Of a DNA stretch of 64,000 nucleotides, positions 24,089 to 33,303 are shown piece after piece. The position numbers and the translations under genes were made by a program. Source of the stretch: Pseudomonadota bacterium (GTDB lineage Bacteria; Myxococcota_A; Polyangia; GCA-2747355); assembly GCA_016702545.1 (NCBI GenBank), contig JADJDT010000024.1:1-64000 (forward strand), written 5' to 3'. The notes beneath the pieces are model-generated. The model made no database searches. It saw only the letters and a program-made list of their open reading frames with translations, and had not been told where the DNA came from. Numbering within the stretch: position 1 is the stretch's first letter; each line of letters starts with the position of its first letter.

Positions 24089-24133
24089 CGGCGAAAATCC
24101 CACCGATCGGCGAAATTCCAACCGATGGGCGAG
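24089..24133. repeat. 19-bp tandem repeat between ribBA and ribH
   Basis: CGGCGAAAATCCCACCGAT (24089-24107) is followed directly by CGGCGAAATTCCAACCGAT and a partial third unit. Two differences occur in 19 bp. The repeat fills most of the leader of ribH. Confidence 0.85.
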
Positions 24134-24134
24134 T

Positions 24135-25369
24135 TCATGGCCGGTTGAGCCCCACGCGTTCGACCACGGTCAGACCGTAGCCCGCCAGTCCGACGATGCG
24201 GCGGGGATTGTCCGTCATCAACCGGATGCGAGACAAGTCCAGCTGCCGCAGGAGCTGGGCTCCGAGCCCCAGCTCGCGCAGCTCCGGCAGCTGTGGCGCC
24301 AACCCGCGGTCGGCGCCCTCGAAGGTGCGCTGTCGCTCGAAGTGCCGCACCTGTTCACCGAGATCCATGCGCTCGGGCAGCACGTAGACGAAGACCCCGC
24401 AGCCCGCCTCCTCGATCAACCGCAGCGCGCGCTGCGTCTTGCTGGCGCCCGGTCCACGCTCGACGCCGAGCACGTCGTTGATCAGCGACGCTCGGTGCAT
24501 TCGCACCAGCACTGCCGCCTCCGGCCGGGGCTCTCCCAACACCAGGGCCACGAACTGCGCCCGACCGACGTCGGCCGCATAGACCAACAGACGAAACTCG
24601 CGCTGCAGCCCGGCCGGCACGACCTTGGCCTCGGCGACGCAACGCAGCTGCGTCTCGCGCTGCAGGCGGTACTCGATCAGCTGGGCGATCGTGAGGATGC
24701 CAAGCCCGTGCCGCCGCGCGAAGTGCTCGAGATCGGGCCGGCGCGCCATCGTGCCATCGTCCTTCATGATCTCGCAGATCACCCCCGCCGGTTCGAGACC
24801 CGCCAGGCGCGCCAAATCGACCGAGCCCTCGGTCTGCCCGCTGCGCACCAGCACCCCACCTCGCGCGCACCGATCGTCATCACGTGGCCCGGCGTCACGA
24901 CATCGTGCGGCTGCGCCTCGGCCGCCACCGCCGCACGAATCGTGCGGGCGCGGTCGGCCGCGGAGATGCCGGTCGTCACCCCCTCGCGCGCCTCGATGCT
25001 GACGTGGAAGCAGGTGCCGAAGCGCGACTCGTTACGCTCGGCCATCGGCGGCAGCCGCAGGCGACGCAGTCGCTCGGTGGTCATCGTCAGGCAGATCAGC
25101 CCGCGCCCGTGGCAGGCCATGAAGGCCACGTCCTCGGCCCTGACCTTCTCCGCCGCCAGGCAGAGATCGCCCTCGTTCTCGCGATCCTCGTCGTCGACGA
25201 GGATGACCTGCCGGCCGGCGCGGAGCTGCTCGATGGCCTGCTCCACGTCGAGCACGAGCGAGCGATCACCCCACCCTCCGCCATCGACGGTGTCAACCAG
25301 CGCTGTCACGCACGCCACCTCATCCCCTTCGGCCCGCGGCCGCGGGTCCTTCGCGCCTGCCGCGCTCAA
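24135..25369 (-). CDS. ribBA: DHBP synthase fused to a degenerate GTP cyclohydrolase II domain, frameshifted
   Basis: The N-terminal half is 3,4-dihydroxy-2-butanone-4-phosphate synthase: [30 protein letters not shown] and TPGHVM. The frame slips by one G near 24858 (GAREV, then [16 protein letters not shown] one base off), a likely homopolymer indel. The C-terminal half aligns with GTP cyclohydrolase II and ends in [21 protein letters not shown]. However, where the zinc cysteines should be (family ECLTGD..SLRCDC) it has [19 protein letters not shown]. It therefore probably lacks cyclohydrolase activity, as in RibBX-type proteins. The TTG start at 25369 overlaps the ribE stop; an internal GTG is possible. 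Confidence 0.88.
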
Positions 25370-26013
25370 TAGCCCTGTTCACGCAGCCAGCCTTGATTCA
25401 AGCCGGCCACCGGCGCCTGCTCGCCGTTCCGCCCGCCCAGCAGGCGCTCGACGTACTTCGCCAGGATATCGACCTCCAGATTGACGGCTGCGCCCGAACG
25501 TCGCTCGCCGAGCGCCGTGGCGTGCAGGGTGTGCGGCACCAGCGCCACGCTGAAGTCGCCTGCGTCCAGGCGGGCCACGGTCAGGCTGACGCCATCGATC
25601 GTGATCGATCCCTTGACCACGATATAGCGCAGCACCGCCGCGGGTGCGGCTACGCGCAGCTCCCAGCCCTGCTCGCGCGGCCCCTGGGCCACGACCGTCC
25701 CACGATCATCGACATGCCCCTGCACCAGATGGCCGCCCAGCACGTCGCCGACGCGCAGCGCCGGCTCGAGGTTGACGCGCGCGCCCACCCGCAGCTCGCC
25801 GAGCGTCGATCGTCGCAGCGTCTCGGCGACCACGGTGGCCGTGACGCGCTCGCCGATCGGTGCAGCGACGGTCAAACAAACGCCGTTGACCGCCAGACTG
25901 TCCCCGCTGCGCAGCCCCGAGGCGAGCCGGGTGCTGACCGTCAGCACGCAGTCCCCTGCCTGCGAGGCGAGCGCCACCACCGTCCCCACGTCCTGAATCA
26001 ACCCGGTAAACAT
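25366..26013 (-). CDS. ribE: Riboflavin synthase alpha subunit
   Basis: Dismutates two lumazines to riboflavin. Two lumazine-binding barrels in tandem: [12 protein letters not shown] with VNGVCLTVA, and [10 protein letters not shown] with [10 protein letters not shown] chose the ATG at 26013 because MFTGL is the invariant family N-terminus. 215 residues. It lies between ribD (42 bp upstream) and ribBA (overlapping 4 bp). Confidence 0.94.
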   Translation of the reverse strand: MFTGLIQDVGTVVALASQAGDCVLTVSTRLASGLRSGDSLAVNGVCLTVAAPIGERVTATVVAETLRRSTLGELRVGARVNLEPALRVGDVLGGHLVQGHVDDRGTVVAQGPREQGWELRVAAPAAVLRYIVVKGSITIDGVSLTVARLDAGDFSVALVPHTLHATALGERRSGAAVNLEVDILAKYVERLLGGRNGEQAPVAGLNQGWLREQGY

Positions 26014-26055
26014 CGCCTCGACCCGCTCCCCAACCCGTGTCAGCCCGTCGCGCAA

Positions 26056-27219
26056 TCAGCCGGCCCTATCGGGCCAGGCGCCGGGCCAGGCCACGGTCCC
26101 GCTGATCTCCACATCGCGGCCCAGCCGTCGCACCCGCACCGCTTCCAGCGCCACGGCCTGGGCCACCCGGGCCACCGCCCCCACGCCCTGCAGCAGCGGC
26201 AACGCCGCCGCGTCGCCGAGCAGCTTCGGCGCGATGAAACACACCAACTCGTCGACCAGCCGCTCGCGCCACAGGGCGCCGGCCAGCGTCGGGCCACCCT
26301 CGACCAGCAGCGAGCCAACGCCCCGCTCGGCCAGCAGCGCGAGCAGCGCGGGGAGTTTGACCCGTCCGCGCTGCGACGCAACCGCGATGATCGTGGCCCC
26401 CGCCCGCTCGAGCGCCTGCACCCGCCCGGCGTCGGCTGCTCCCCTACGGGTCGTGACGATCCAGGTCGCGGCGGCGGAGCGCCGCGCCAACTGCACCACC
26501 TGCGCGGTCGGCGGCGTACGGAGCCGGCTGTCGACGACGACGCGCAGCGGGTCGCGTCCACCTCGTACCCCGCGGCAGTCGAGGCGCGGATCATCGGTCT
26601 GCACCGTGCCGAGACCGACGAGCACCGCATCGTGCGTGTTGCGCAGCCGGTGCGCCTCGGCGCGGGCCGGCGCGCCCGTGATCCAGCGGGCGTCGCCGCC
26701 GCGGGCTGCGACGCGGCCATCGAGCGTGATCGCCGCCTTGAGGGTCACCAGCGGTCGCCCGCGCGTTACGCAGCTGACGAAGGCGCGGTTGAGCACCCGG
26801 CACTCCGGACCCAAGGTGCCACAATGCACCTCGACGCCCGCGCGCCGCAGGGCCCGCAGCCCGCGGCCGTGCACCAGCGGGTGCGGGTCGACCATGCCGA
26901 CGACGACGCGGCGCACCCCGGCCGCGACGATCGCGTCGACACAGGGCGGCGTGCGCCCGTGGTGGCAGCAGGGCTCGAGGTTGACGAAGAGCTCGGCGCC
27001 GCGCGCGCGGGGCCCCGCCTGCCGTAGGGCCTCGACCTCCGCGTGCGCGCTGCCCAGCCGCCGGTGATAGCCGCGGCCGACCACCTGATCGCCCACCACG
27101 ACCAACGCTCCGACCAAGGGATTGGGGCTCGTGCGACCCCGCGCGCGCCGGGCCAACCCCAACGCCAGCCGCATCAGCCGGGCCTCGCGCGTGACGGCGT
27201 CCGAACCCCGCCCGGACAT
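26056..27219 (-). CDS. ribD: Bifunctional pyrimidine deaminase/reductase RibD
   Basis: Second and third steps of riboflavin synthesis. N-terminal zinc deaminase: GSAHAEVEAL and EPCCHHGRTPPCVDAI. C-terminal reductase: PLVTLKAAITLDGRVAA, TGAPARAEAHRLRNTHDAVLVG and LLVEGGPTLAGALW. The ATG at 27219 sits 5 bp after the nrdR stop. 387 residues, family length. Confidence 0.94.
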   Translation of the reverse strand: MSGRGSDAVTREARLMRLALGLARRARGRTSPNPLVGALVVVGDQVVGRGYHRRLGSAHAEVEALRQAGPRARGAELFVNLEPCCHHGRTPPCVDAIVAAGVRRVVVGMVDPHPLVHGRGLRALRRAGVEVHCGTLGPECRVLNRAFVSCVTRGRPLVTLKAAITLDGRVAARGGDARWITGAPARAEAHRLRNTHDAVLVGLGTVQTDDPRLDCRGVRGGRDPLRVVVDSRLRTPPTAQVVQLARRSAAATWIVTTRRGAADAGRVQALERAGATIIAVASQRGRVKLPALLALLAERGVGSLLVEGGPTLAGALWRERLVDELVCFIAPKLLGDAAALPLLQGVGAVARVAQAVALEAVRVRRLGRDVEISGTVAWPGAWPDRAG

Positions 27220-27224
27220 CGCGG

Positions 27225-27692
27225 CTAGGTCGCGTTCTCGCGCTGCTGCAGCAGGTGCTTGAGCTCGTCGAGGAACTCGTTGACGTCGCGAAAGGAGCGG
27301 TAGACCGAGGCGAAGCGCACGTAGGCCACGCCGTCCAGCAGCCGCAGCCGCTCCATCACGCGCTCGCCGATATAGCTCGAAGGGATCTCCTTCTCGCCCA
27401 GCCCCTGGAACTCCTTCTCCAGGTCGTCGATGATTTGATCGATCGCGGCGGCGGAGACCGGCCGCTTCTCGCAGGCCCGACGGATGCCCGCCAGCACCTT
27501 GCCGCGCTCGTAGCTGACGCGGCTGCCGTCCTTCTTCACCACCATCGGCGCGAGCTCCTCGACGCGCTCGTAGGTCGTGAAGCGACTGCCGCAATCATCG
27601 CACTCCCGGCGGCGCCGGATGACATGCGCGTCCTTCGAGAGGCGCGAGTCAATCACGCGATTCTGCAGGCTGAGGCAGAAGGGGCACTTCAC
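27225..27692 (-). CDS. nrdR: Transcriptional repressor NrdR
   Basis: Zinc-ribbon/ATP-cone repressor of ribonucleotide reductase genes. MKCPFC and CDDCGSRFTTYER supply four zinc cysteines. The ATP-cone runs from VVKKDGSRVSYERGKVLAGI to VAYVRFASVYRSF. 155 residues. Placed between fabF and ribD, an arrangement I associate with myxobacterial and related genomes. Confidence 0.95.
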   Translation of the reverse strand: MKCPFCLSLQNRVIDSRLSKDAHVIRRRRECDDCGSRFTTYERVEELAPMVVKKDGSRVSYERGKVLAGIRRACEKRPVSAAAIDQIIDDLEKEFQGLGEKEIPSSYIGERVMERLRLLDGVAYVRFASVYRSFRDVNEFLDELKHLLQQRENAT

Positions 27693-27743
27693 GGCCGGTC
27701 GAGGCCTTCCGACACCGCGAGGTCGGGATTCCTGATCACGCTC

Positions 27744-28988
27744 TTAGTCACCGGTGTAGCGTTTGAGGATCAGACAGGCGTTGGTGCCGCCGAAGCCGAA
27801 GCTGTTGCTCAGCGCCGCGTCGACCCGCAGCTCGCGCGGCTGGTTGGGCACATAGTCGAGGTCGCACTCGGGGTCGGGATGCTCATAGTTGATCGTGGGC
27901 GGCACCACGCCTCGCGCCAGCGCCAACGCGGTGATCGACGTCTCGACCCCGCCGGCAGCGCCGAGCAGATGTCCCGTCATCGACTTGGTCGAGCTGACCG
28001 CCAGCCGGCGCGCGTGGTCGCCGAAGACCGCCTTGATCGCGTGCGTCTCGATCGCGTCATTCATCCGCGTCGAGGTGCCGTGCGCGTTGATGTAGCCGAT
28101 GTCACTCGGCTGCAGCCGCGCCGAGCGCAGCGCCATGCTCATGCAGCGCTGAGCCCCGCGACCCTCCGGCGACGGCGCCGTGATGTGATGGGCATCGCCA
28201 TTGAGGCCATAGCCCGCCACCTCGGCGTAGATCCGCGCCCCGCGCCGCTTGGCCCGCTCCAGCAACTCGAGAATCACGAGGCCCGCGCCCTCACCGATCA
28301 CGAAGCCGTCGCGCTCGGCGTCGAAGGGCCGGCTGGCGCGCTGCGGCTCCTCGTTGCGGCGCGAGAGCGCCTTGGCCGCGTTGAAGCCACCGACGCCCAG
28401 CGGCGTGATCGTGGCCTCGGTACCCCCGGCAAACATCACGTCGGCGTCCCCGCGCTCGATGCAGCGGAAGGCATCGCCGATCGCGTGCGCCCCGCTGCTG
28501 CAGGCCGACACCTGGCTGAGGTTCGGCCCGCGCGCGCCGTAGCGAATCGAGATGTGACCCGGCGCGATGTTGACGATGATCGCCGGCACGAAATACGGCG
28601 ACATCCGACGTGGCCCACGCTCGAGCAGCAGGGTATGGGTCTCTTCGAGCGTACTGACGCCCCCGAGCCCCGCACCAACGAAGACACCGACCTGGTCGGC
28701 CTCGTCCTCGCCGAACTCGAGGCCGGCGTCGGCACGCGCCAGCTCGGCCGCGGCCAACGCGAACTGCGTGAAGCGGTCGAGGGTCTTGGCCAGACGCTTG
28801 TCGATCCATACGGTCGGATCGAAGTCCTTGACCTCGCAACCGAAGGTCGTCACGAACTCCTTGGTGTCGAAGAGCGTGATCGGCGCCGCGCCAGAGCGCC
28901 CCTCCAGCAACGCCGGCCAGGCCACGTCGACGCCAATGCCGACCGGCGTCACCAGCCCGATCCCCGTGATTACCACGCGCCGACTCAT
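27744..28988 (-). CDS. fabF: 3-oxoacyl-ACP synthase II
   Basis: Elongating condensing enzyme of type II fatty-acid synthesis. Cys of the Cys-His-His triad in [15 protein letters not shown], first His in [12 protein letters not shown], second in [15 protein letters not shown]. The C-terminus [14 protein letters not shown] is typical. The ATG at 28988 fits the family N-terminus [11 protein letters not shown]. 414 residues. It follows acpP across a 130-bp spacer with repeats and a hairpin. Confidence 0.96.
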   Translation of the reverse strand: MSRRVVITGIGLVTPVGIGVDVAWPALLEGRSGAAPITLFDTKEFVTTFGCEVKDFDPTVWIDKRLAKTLDRFTQFALAAAELARADAGLEFGEDEADQVGVFVGAGLGGVSTLEETHTLLLERGPRRMSPYFVPAIIVNIAPGHISIRYGARGPNLSQVSACSSGAHAIGDAFRCIERGDADVMFAGGTEATITPLGVGGFNAAKALSRRNEEPQRASRPFDAERDGFVIGEGAGLVILELLERAKRRGARIYAEVAGYGLNGDAHHITAPSPEGRGAQRCMSMALRSARLQPSDIGYINAHGTSTRMNDAIETHAIKAVFGDHARRLAVSSTKSMTGHLLGAAGGVETSITALALARGVVPPTINYEHPDPECDLDYVPNQPRELRVDAALSNSFGFGGTNACLILKRYTGD

Positions 28989-29002
28989 GCCAGCTCCCAA
29001 AG

Positions 29003-29080
29003 TGCCACAGTCCCGAACGCCACAGCCCCGAATGCCACAGCCCCGCCGAACGCCGCAGTTCCGGACACCGCAGCCCTACG
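29003..29080. repeat. 15-bp tandem repeat between acpP and fabF
   Basis: Five degenerate units of the type CGCCACAGCCCCGAA (one of 18 bp) run from 29003 to 29080 in the fabF leader. They are similar in style, but not in sequence, to the repeats in other spacers here. Confidence 0.8.
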
Positions 29081-29098
29081 GGCGGATCGCGCCACGCG

Positions 29099-29120
29099 CA
29101 GGCGCCGAAGGCGGCGCCTG
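29099..29120 (-). terminator. Hairpin just downstream of acpP
   Basis: CAGGCGCC pairs perfectly with GGCGCCTG around a 6-base loop. It lies 4 bp past the acpP stop on the minus strand. No T-run follows. It may attenuate read-through from acpP to fabF or stabilise the acpP transcript, which must be abundant. Confidence 0.5.
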
Positions 29121-29124
29121 CGGC

Positions 29125-29364
29125 CTACTTGGCGTGGTTCTGGATGTAGCTGATCGCATCCTGGACGGTACGGATCTTCTCCGTGTCCTCGTCCGGGATC
29201 TCGACCCCGAAGGTCTCCTCGAGGGCCAGCACCAACTCGACGACGGCCAGCGAGTCCGCCTTGAGGTCGTCGGTGAACGAGGCCTCCGCGCGGATCTTGT
29301 CCGGCTCGATCTCGAGCTGCTTGCTGATAATGTCGATCACTTTCTTGGTGATATCGTCGCTCAT
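29125..29364 (-). CDS. acpP: Acyl carrier protein
   Basis: Small acidic carrier whose serine bears phosphopantetheine. The attachment motif is [12 protein letters not shown]; the usual Asp-Ser-Leu is intact. 79 residues from the ATG at 29364, which has GGAG six bases upstream. An ATG two codons earlier abuts the GGAG and is less likely. Genes for the enzymes that load and extend it (fabD, fabH, fabG, fabF) flank it. Confidence 0.96.
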   Translation of the reverse strand: MSDDITKKVIDIISKQLEIEPDKIRAEASFTDDLKADSLAVVELVLALEETFGVEIPDEDTEKIRTVQDAISYIQNHAK

Positions 29365-29376
29365 CCTCATCTCCAG

Positions 29377-29395
29377 CGGGAGGAAACGCCTCCCG
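29377..29395 (-). promoter_or_regulatory. Hairpin next to the acpP ribosome site
   Basis: CGGGAGG and CCTCCCG form a 7-bp stem with a 5-base loop. It ends two bases before the GGAG of acpP on the minus strand. The stem itself contains GGAGG, so it could compete for ribosome binding or define an attenuated/processed 5' end. Confidence 0.45.
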
Positions 29396-29421
29396 GTAGC
29401 GGGGCCCCTACATCGCTGACA

Positions 29422-30195
29422 CTACATATACAGACCGCCGTTGACGCGCAAGACCTGTCCTGTGATGTAGGCCGCCCCCGGCCCACAAAGGAAGCGAACC
29501 GCCTCCGCCACCTCGCGCGGCTCGCCGACGCGACCGAGCGGGATCGCCGCCACCAGCCGCTCGCGATTCTCGCCTTGCACGTGGTCGTCCGTCATCCGCG
29601 TGGCGATGAAGCCGGGCGCCACGGCGTTGACCGTCACGCCGCGGCCCGCCAGCTCGCGGGCCAGACTGCGCGTCACGCCGATCAGCCCGGCCTTGGAGGC
29701 CGAGTAGGCCACCTGCCCGGCGTTGCCTTGCTCGCCGACCACCGAGGAGATGTTGACGATCCGCCCGCCGCTGCGCGCCTTGAGCAGGTGTCGCACCGCC
29801 GCCTTGCAGAAGTAGAACGCACCGCTCAGGTTGATGTCGATCGTGCGCTCCCAGTCGTCGCGCTTCATCCGCAGCAGCAACCCGTCGATCGCGATGCCGG
29901 CGTTGTTGATCAGGATATCGAGCGTGCCGAAGCGCTCGACGACCGCGCCGACCGTGCGCTCGACGGCCTCGGCGTCGCTGACGTCGCAGCGAAAGTAGGC
30001 TCCCGCGCCGCCCAGGGCCTGCAGCGCCGCCTCACCGCTCTCGGCCAGGTCGCAGATCGCCACGCGCGCGCCGGCAGCGGCCAGCAGCTTCGCCGTCTCC
30101 AGCCCGATCCCCTGCGCGCCGCCGGTCACCAGGGCGGTGCGACCCTCGAGGTCTCTGCTCGTCGCCGTCACGACCGTCTCCTGCGCGCTGCTCAC
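29422..30195 (-). CDS. fabG: 3-oxoacyl-ACP reductase
   Basis: NADPH-dependent short-chain dehydrogenase of fatty-acid elongation. Cofactor loop VTGGAQGIG, NNAG, catalytic Ser in NISSVVGEQG, Tyr/Lys in YSASKAG. The GTG at 30195 overlaps the fabD stop (GTGA). 257 residues, about ten more than usual at the N-terminus. Confidence 0.95.
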   Translation of the reverse strand: MSSAQETVVTATSRDLEGRTALVTGGAQGIGLETAKLLAAAGARVAICDLAESGEAALQALGGAGAYFRCDVSDAEAVERTVGAVVERFGTLDILINNAGIAIDGLLLRMKRDDWERTIDINLSGAFYFCKAAVRHLLKARSGGRIVNISSVVGEQGNAGQVAYSASKAGLIGVTRSLARELAGRGVTVNAVAPGFIATRMTDDHVQGENRERLVAAIPLGRVGEPREVAEAVRFLCGPGAAYITGQVLRVNGGLYM

Positions 30196-31178
30196 GACGC
30201 GCTCGGCTCGGCGGCCCACTCGCGACGCCCACCGGCCGCCTCGCCCAGGCCCGCCGAACGCTGCTCGCGCAGCGCCTCGAGCTGCTCGGGGCTCTCGACC
30301 GCGTCCACCGCCAACTCGGGGCAGACGCGCCGAATCAGCCCGCTCAGCACCTTGCCCGGTCCGAGCTCGAGCACCCATGCCACGCCGAGCGCCGCGAGCC
30401 GCTGGACAGACTGCTCCCAGCGCACCGGCGCGGTTACCTGCGTCGCCAGCAGCTCGACCACACGCCCACGCTCCTGGTTCGGCTCGGCCTCGACGTTGCT
30501 GACGACCGGCACGCGCAGCGGATGAACCGCCACCTCAGCCAGCGCGACCCGCAGGCGCTCGGCCGCGGGCTGCATCAGCGGGCAATGAAAGGGGGCGCTG
30601 ACCTTGAGCGGAATTGCCCGTGCGCCGCGCGCCTTGGCCAGGGCCATGCCGCGCTCGACCGCCCCGGCGTGGCCGGCGATCACCACCTGGCCACCGCCGT
30701 TGAAGTTGGCCGGCGCCAGCACCTCGTCGCCGGCGGCCTCGCGGCAGAGCTCGGCCACCGCCGTGTCGCTCAGCCCCATCACCGCCGCCATGCCGCCCTG
30801 CCCCGGCGCCACGGCCTCCTGCATGAAACGCCCGCGCTGGTGCACCAGCTTGACCGCGTCTTCCAGCGTCAGGGCGCCGGCCGCGACCAGCGCGCTGTAC
30901 TCGCCGAGACTGTGCCCGGCGACCACCTGCGGCCGCACGCCGAGCTCGCGCCGCACCACCTCATGAGCGGCCATGCTGACCGCCAGGATCGCGGGCTGAC
31001 TGTTGGCTGTCAGCCGGAGCTCTTCCTCCGGGCCCTCGAAGCAGAGGCGCGAGATCGAAAAACCGAGCGCGTCATCGGCGCGCTCGAATACCTCACGCGC
31101 CTGCGGGTAGCGCTCGGCCAGCGCTCGGCCCATCCCGACCCGCTGGGCGCCCTGTCCGGGAAAAACGAAGGCGATCAT
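30192..31178 (-). CDS. fabD: Malonyl-CoA:ACP transacylase
   Basis: Charges ACP with malonate. FPGQGAQRVGMG at the start, nucleophile in GHSLGEYSALVA, catalytic His in APFHCPLMQPA, and the QVTAPVRWEQSV motif. 328 residues with an extra C-terminal tail of about 20. Separated from fabH by a 125-bp spacer with tandem repeats, and coupled to fabG by a 4-bp overlap. Confidence 0.95.
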   Translation of the reverse strand: MIAFVFPGQGAQRVGMGRALAERYPQAREVFERADDALGFSISRLCFEGPEEELRLTANSQPAILAVSMAAHEVVRRELGVRPQVVAGHSLGEYSALVAAGALTLEDAVKLVHQRGRFMQEAVAPGQGGMAAVMGLSDTAVAELCREAAGDEVLAPANFNGGGQVVIAGHAGAVERGMALAKARGARAIPLKVSAPFHCPLMQPAAERLRVALAEVAVHPLRVPVVSNVEAEPNQERGRVVELLATQVTAPVRWEQSVQRLAALGVAWVLELGPGKVLSGLIRRVCPELAVDAVESPEQLEALREQRSAGLGEAAGGRREWAAEPSAS

Positions 31179-31240
31179 CGCACGCTCCCTATGACGACGA
31201 TGCGTCTACCAGTGCGCGTTAGGTCCACGCAACGACCCCT

Positions 31241-31306
31241 ACGACGGCCCTAAGACCTTACGACGGCCCTAAGACCTTACGACGGCCCTAAGAATCGACG
31301 GCCCTA
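31241..31306. repeat. 19-bp tandem repeat between fabH and fabD
   Basis: ACGACGGCCCTAAGACCTT is repeated exactly at 31241 and 31260. A partial third copy starts at 31279, and a further ACGGCCCTA fragment runs into the fabH stop codon. Confidence 0.9.
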
Positions 31307-32311
31307 CCACTCGATTAGGGCGGAGCCCCACGCGACGCCGGCTCCCAACGCGGTCAGCAGCGCCAAATCGCCGCGCTTGAGCCGGCCCTGCTCCACCGCC
31401 TCGGACATCGCGATCGGCACCGAGGCCGAGGATGTATTGCCATATTTCTCGATGTTATTGAAGAAGCGCTCGAGCGGGATCCCGGTCCGCTGGCTGATCC
31501 CCTCGATGATCCGCAGGTTGGCCTGGTGGGCAAAGACCACGTCCACGTCGGCCGTGGTCCGCCCGTTACGCTCCAGCACGGTGGCCGCTGCCGCGGACAT
31601 GTTCTTGACCGCCTGGGTGAAGACCTGCCGCCCGTTCATGCGCACCACATGCCGTCGCTGCTCGACCGTGGTCTGGGTCGTCGGCTCACGCGAGCCGCCG
31701 CCCGGAATCTCGAGCTGGGCGGCATGGGCGCCGTCCGCCCCGAGCGACACGTCGATCAGCCGCTGTCCCTGGCCGGCCTCCGCGCGCGTCAGCACGGCCG
31801 CGCCGGCGCCGTCACCGAAGAGCACGCAGGTCGTGCGGTCGGTCCAATCGGTGATGCGCGACAGGATCTCGGCACCGACGACCAGCACGCACTTGTAGCG
31901 CCCGCTCTGCAGCATGGCGTCGGCGATCCCGAGCCCGTAGACGAAGCCGGCACAGGCCGCCGCGATGTCGAAGGCGGGGATCTGGGACAGACCCAGCTTC
32001 TGCTGCACGTAGACCGCGGTGGCTGGGGCCTGGGTGTCGGGCGTGATCGTGGCGACGATCAACGCATCGAGCTGCGTGACGGGCAGCTCGGCCTGCTGGC
32101 AGGCCGAGCGCGCCGCCGCCGCCGCGAGATCCGAGGTCGCCTGCCCCTCGGGCAGGATGCGCCGCTCGCGAATGCCGGTGCGCTCGACGATCCACTGATC
32201 CGTGGTGTCGACCATCCGCTCCAGGTCGGCGTTGGTCAGCACGCGATCGGGTACGGCGCGTCCCAGACCGGCGACCCGGGTATACGGACCGGCTATGTGG
32301 GTAGATGCCAT
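31304..32311 (-). CDS. fabH: 3-oxoacyl-ACP synthase III
   Basis: Initiates fatty-acid synthesis by condensing acetyl-CoA with malonyl-ACP. Catalytic Cys in DIAAACAGFVYGL, His in FAHQANLRII, Asn in NNIEKYGNTSSASVP. The ATG at 32311 has AGGGA upstream; a GTG five codons earlier is possible. Normally plsX lies between rpmF and fabH. Here rpmF ends at 32333, leaving no room for it. Confidence 0.95.
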   Translation of the reverse strand: MASTHIAGPYTRVAGLGRAVPDRVLTNADLERMVDTTDQWIVERTGIRERRILPEGQATSDLAAAAARSACQQAELPVTQLDALIVATITPDTQAPATAVYVQQKLGLSQIPAFDIAAACAGFVYGLGIADAMLQSGRYKCVLVVGAEILSRITDWTDRTTCVLFGDGAGAAVLTRAEAGQGQRLIDVSLGADGAHAAQLEIPGGGSREPTTQTTVEQRRHVVRMNGRQVFTQAVKNMSAAAATVLERNGRTTADVDVVFAHQANLRIIEGISQRTGIPLERFFNNIEKYGNTSSASVPIAMSEAVEQGRLKRGDLALLTALGAGVAWGSALIEW

Positions 32312-32332
32312 CGTGTCCCTGCTCACGCGCGC

Positions 32333-32524
32333 CTAGGCCTCAGCCTCCGCCTGCGCGATGATCTCGCGGCCGCCGTACTTGCCGCAGGACGGACAGACGC
32401 GGTGCGCCAACCGTGGCTCGCCGCAGCTCGGGCACGCAGCGACGTTGGCCGGCTCCACGCGATCGTGATTGGCGCGCCGCTTGGCGCTCCGACTATTCGA
32501 TTGCCGTTTCTTGGGGACCGCCAT
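32333..32524 (-). CDS. rpmF: 50S ribosomal protein L32
   Basis: Small zinc-binding ribosomal protein. N-terminus MAVPKKRQSNSRSAKRRAN, then two CPSCG knuckles (CPSCGEPRLAH and CPSCGKYGG). 63 residues from the ATG at 32524. Placed between yceD and fabH, as is common. Confidence 0.95.
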   Translation of the reverse strand: MAVPKKRQSNSRSAKRRANHDRVEPANVAACPSCGEPRLAHRVCPSCGKYGGREIIAQAEAEA

Positions 32525-32537
32525 CGCCAAACCCCTT

Positions 32538-32690
32538 CATGGCCGTTCGTTCACGGCGTCATGGCCGTTCGTTGACGGCCGCTCGGGCACGACCCCCTTC
32601 CGGGGGGCCGATCGAAAGACTTTCCGGGGCCGATCAAAAGACTTCCAGGGCCGATCGGTTCCAGGGCCGATCAGGAGGCCGCTCGCCCGC
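32538..32690. repeat. Degenerate repeats between yceD and rpmF
   Basis: Two copies of ATGGCCGTTCGTTSACGGC are followed by four imperfect copies of GGGGCCGATCRAAAGACTTCC that shorten towards yceD. They fill the whole 190-bp spacer, the leader of rpmF. Confidence 0.75.
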
Positions 32691-32715
32691 AGGACTCGTC
32701 CTCAGAGCGCGGCCC

Positions 32716-33255
32716 TCAGGACTTCAAGCGCGCCAGCGCTTCACTCCACGCCGGAGCCTCGTGCCCGGCCTCCACCATCGCCTCCGGCACGTCCGGGCCG
32801 GGGCAGCCCTCGCCACAGCACGGCGCGATCGGCAGCGCCAGCACGAGCAGCTCGCGCAGCAGACCCTCGAGATCGATCCGCACGCCGTCGTGCGTCGATA
32901 CCTCGAGGTCTTCGCCCTCGAGCTCGCGCTCGAGGCCCGCGCCACCATCGCGCTCGCCCTGGCCCATGCCCTGGCAATCCGCGTTCGGGGGCACGAAGCA
33001 AAGCTGCAGCGCCGGCTCGGCCACCGTAATCACGGCCGGTTCGAGGCAGCGGCTGCACGGCACCCAGTAGCGCGCCTGCGCCTCTCCGCGCAGCAGCACC
33101 TTGTCACTGCGCCGCGTGAGGTGGCCCTCGAGTCGCGCCTCGCAGGCCCCTTCGGCCAGCTCCACGCCGCACGCGGCAAGCACCTCTCGCACCCGGTCCG
33201 AGCCCCAAACCAAGGCGACCTCGCGGCCGCCCGATCCTATGTCCCTAATGTCCAC
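32716..33255 (-). CDS. yceD: YceD/DUF177 family protein
   Basis: DUF177 proteins sit beside rpmF across bacteria and are linked to 23S rRNA metabolism. The mid-region CSRCLEPAVI is the typical CxxC element. IAPCCGEGCPG near the end supplies the other cysteines. 179 residues. Located 49 bp after mlaD. Confidence 0.85.
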   Translation of the reverse strand: MDIRDIGSGGREVALVWGSDRVREVLAACGVELAEGACEARLEGHLTRRSDKVLLRGEAQARYWVPCSRCLEPAVITVAEPALQLCFVPPNADCQGMGQGERDGGAGLERELEGEDLEVSTHDGVRIDLEGLLRELLVLALPIAPCCGEGCPGPDVPEAMVEAGHEAPAWSEALARLKS

Positions 33256-33303
33256 GGTTCGTGATAACCAGGCTCGGACAGCAACCCGATCGGCCCCGAA
33301 GGA

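Noticed and set aside
23571..27219. FMN riboswitch for the riboflavin genes
   Set aside because: No RFN-like conserved core seen. The rib genes are internal to a longer run with short spacers.
33285..33297. AACCCGATCGG-like match to the palindrome arm between mlaD and yceD
   Set aside because: No inverted partner and a short match.
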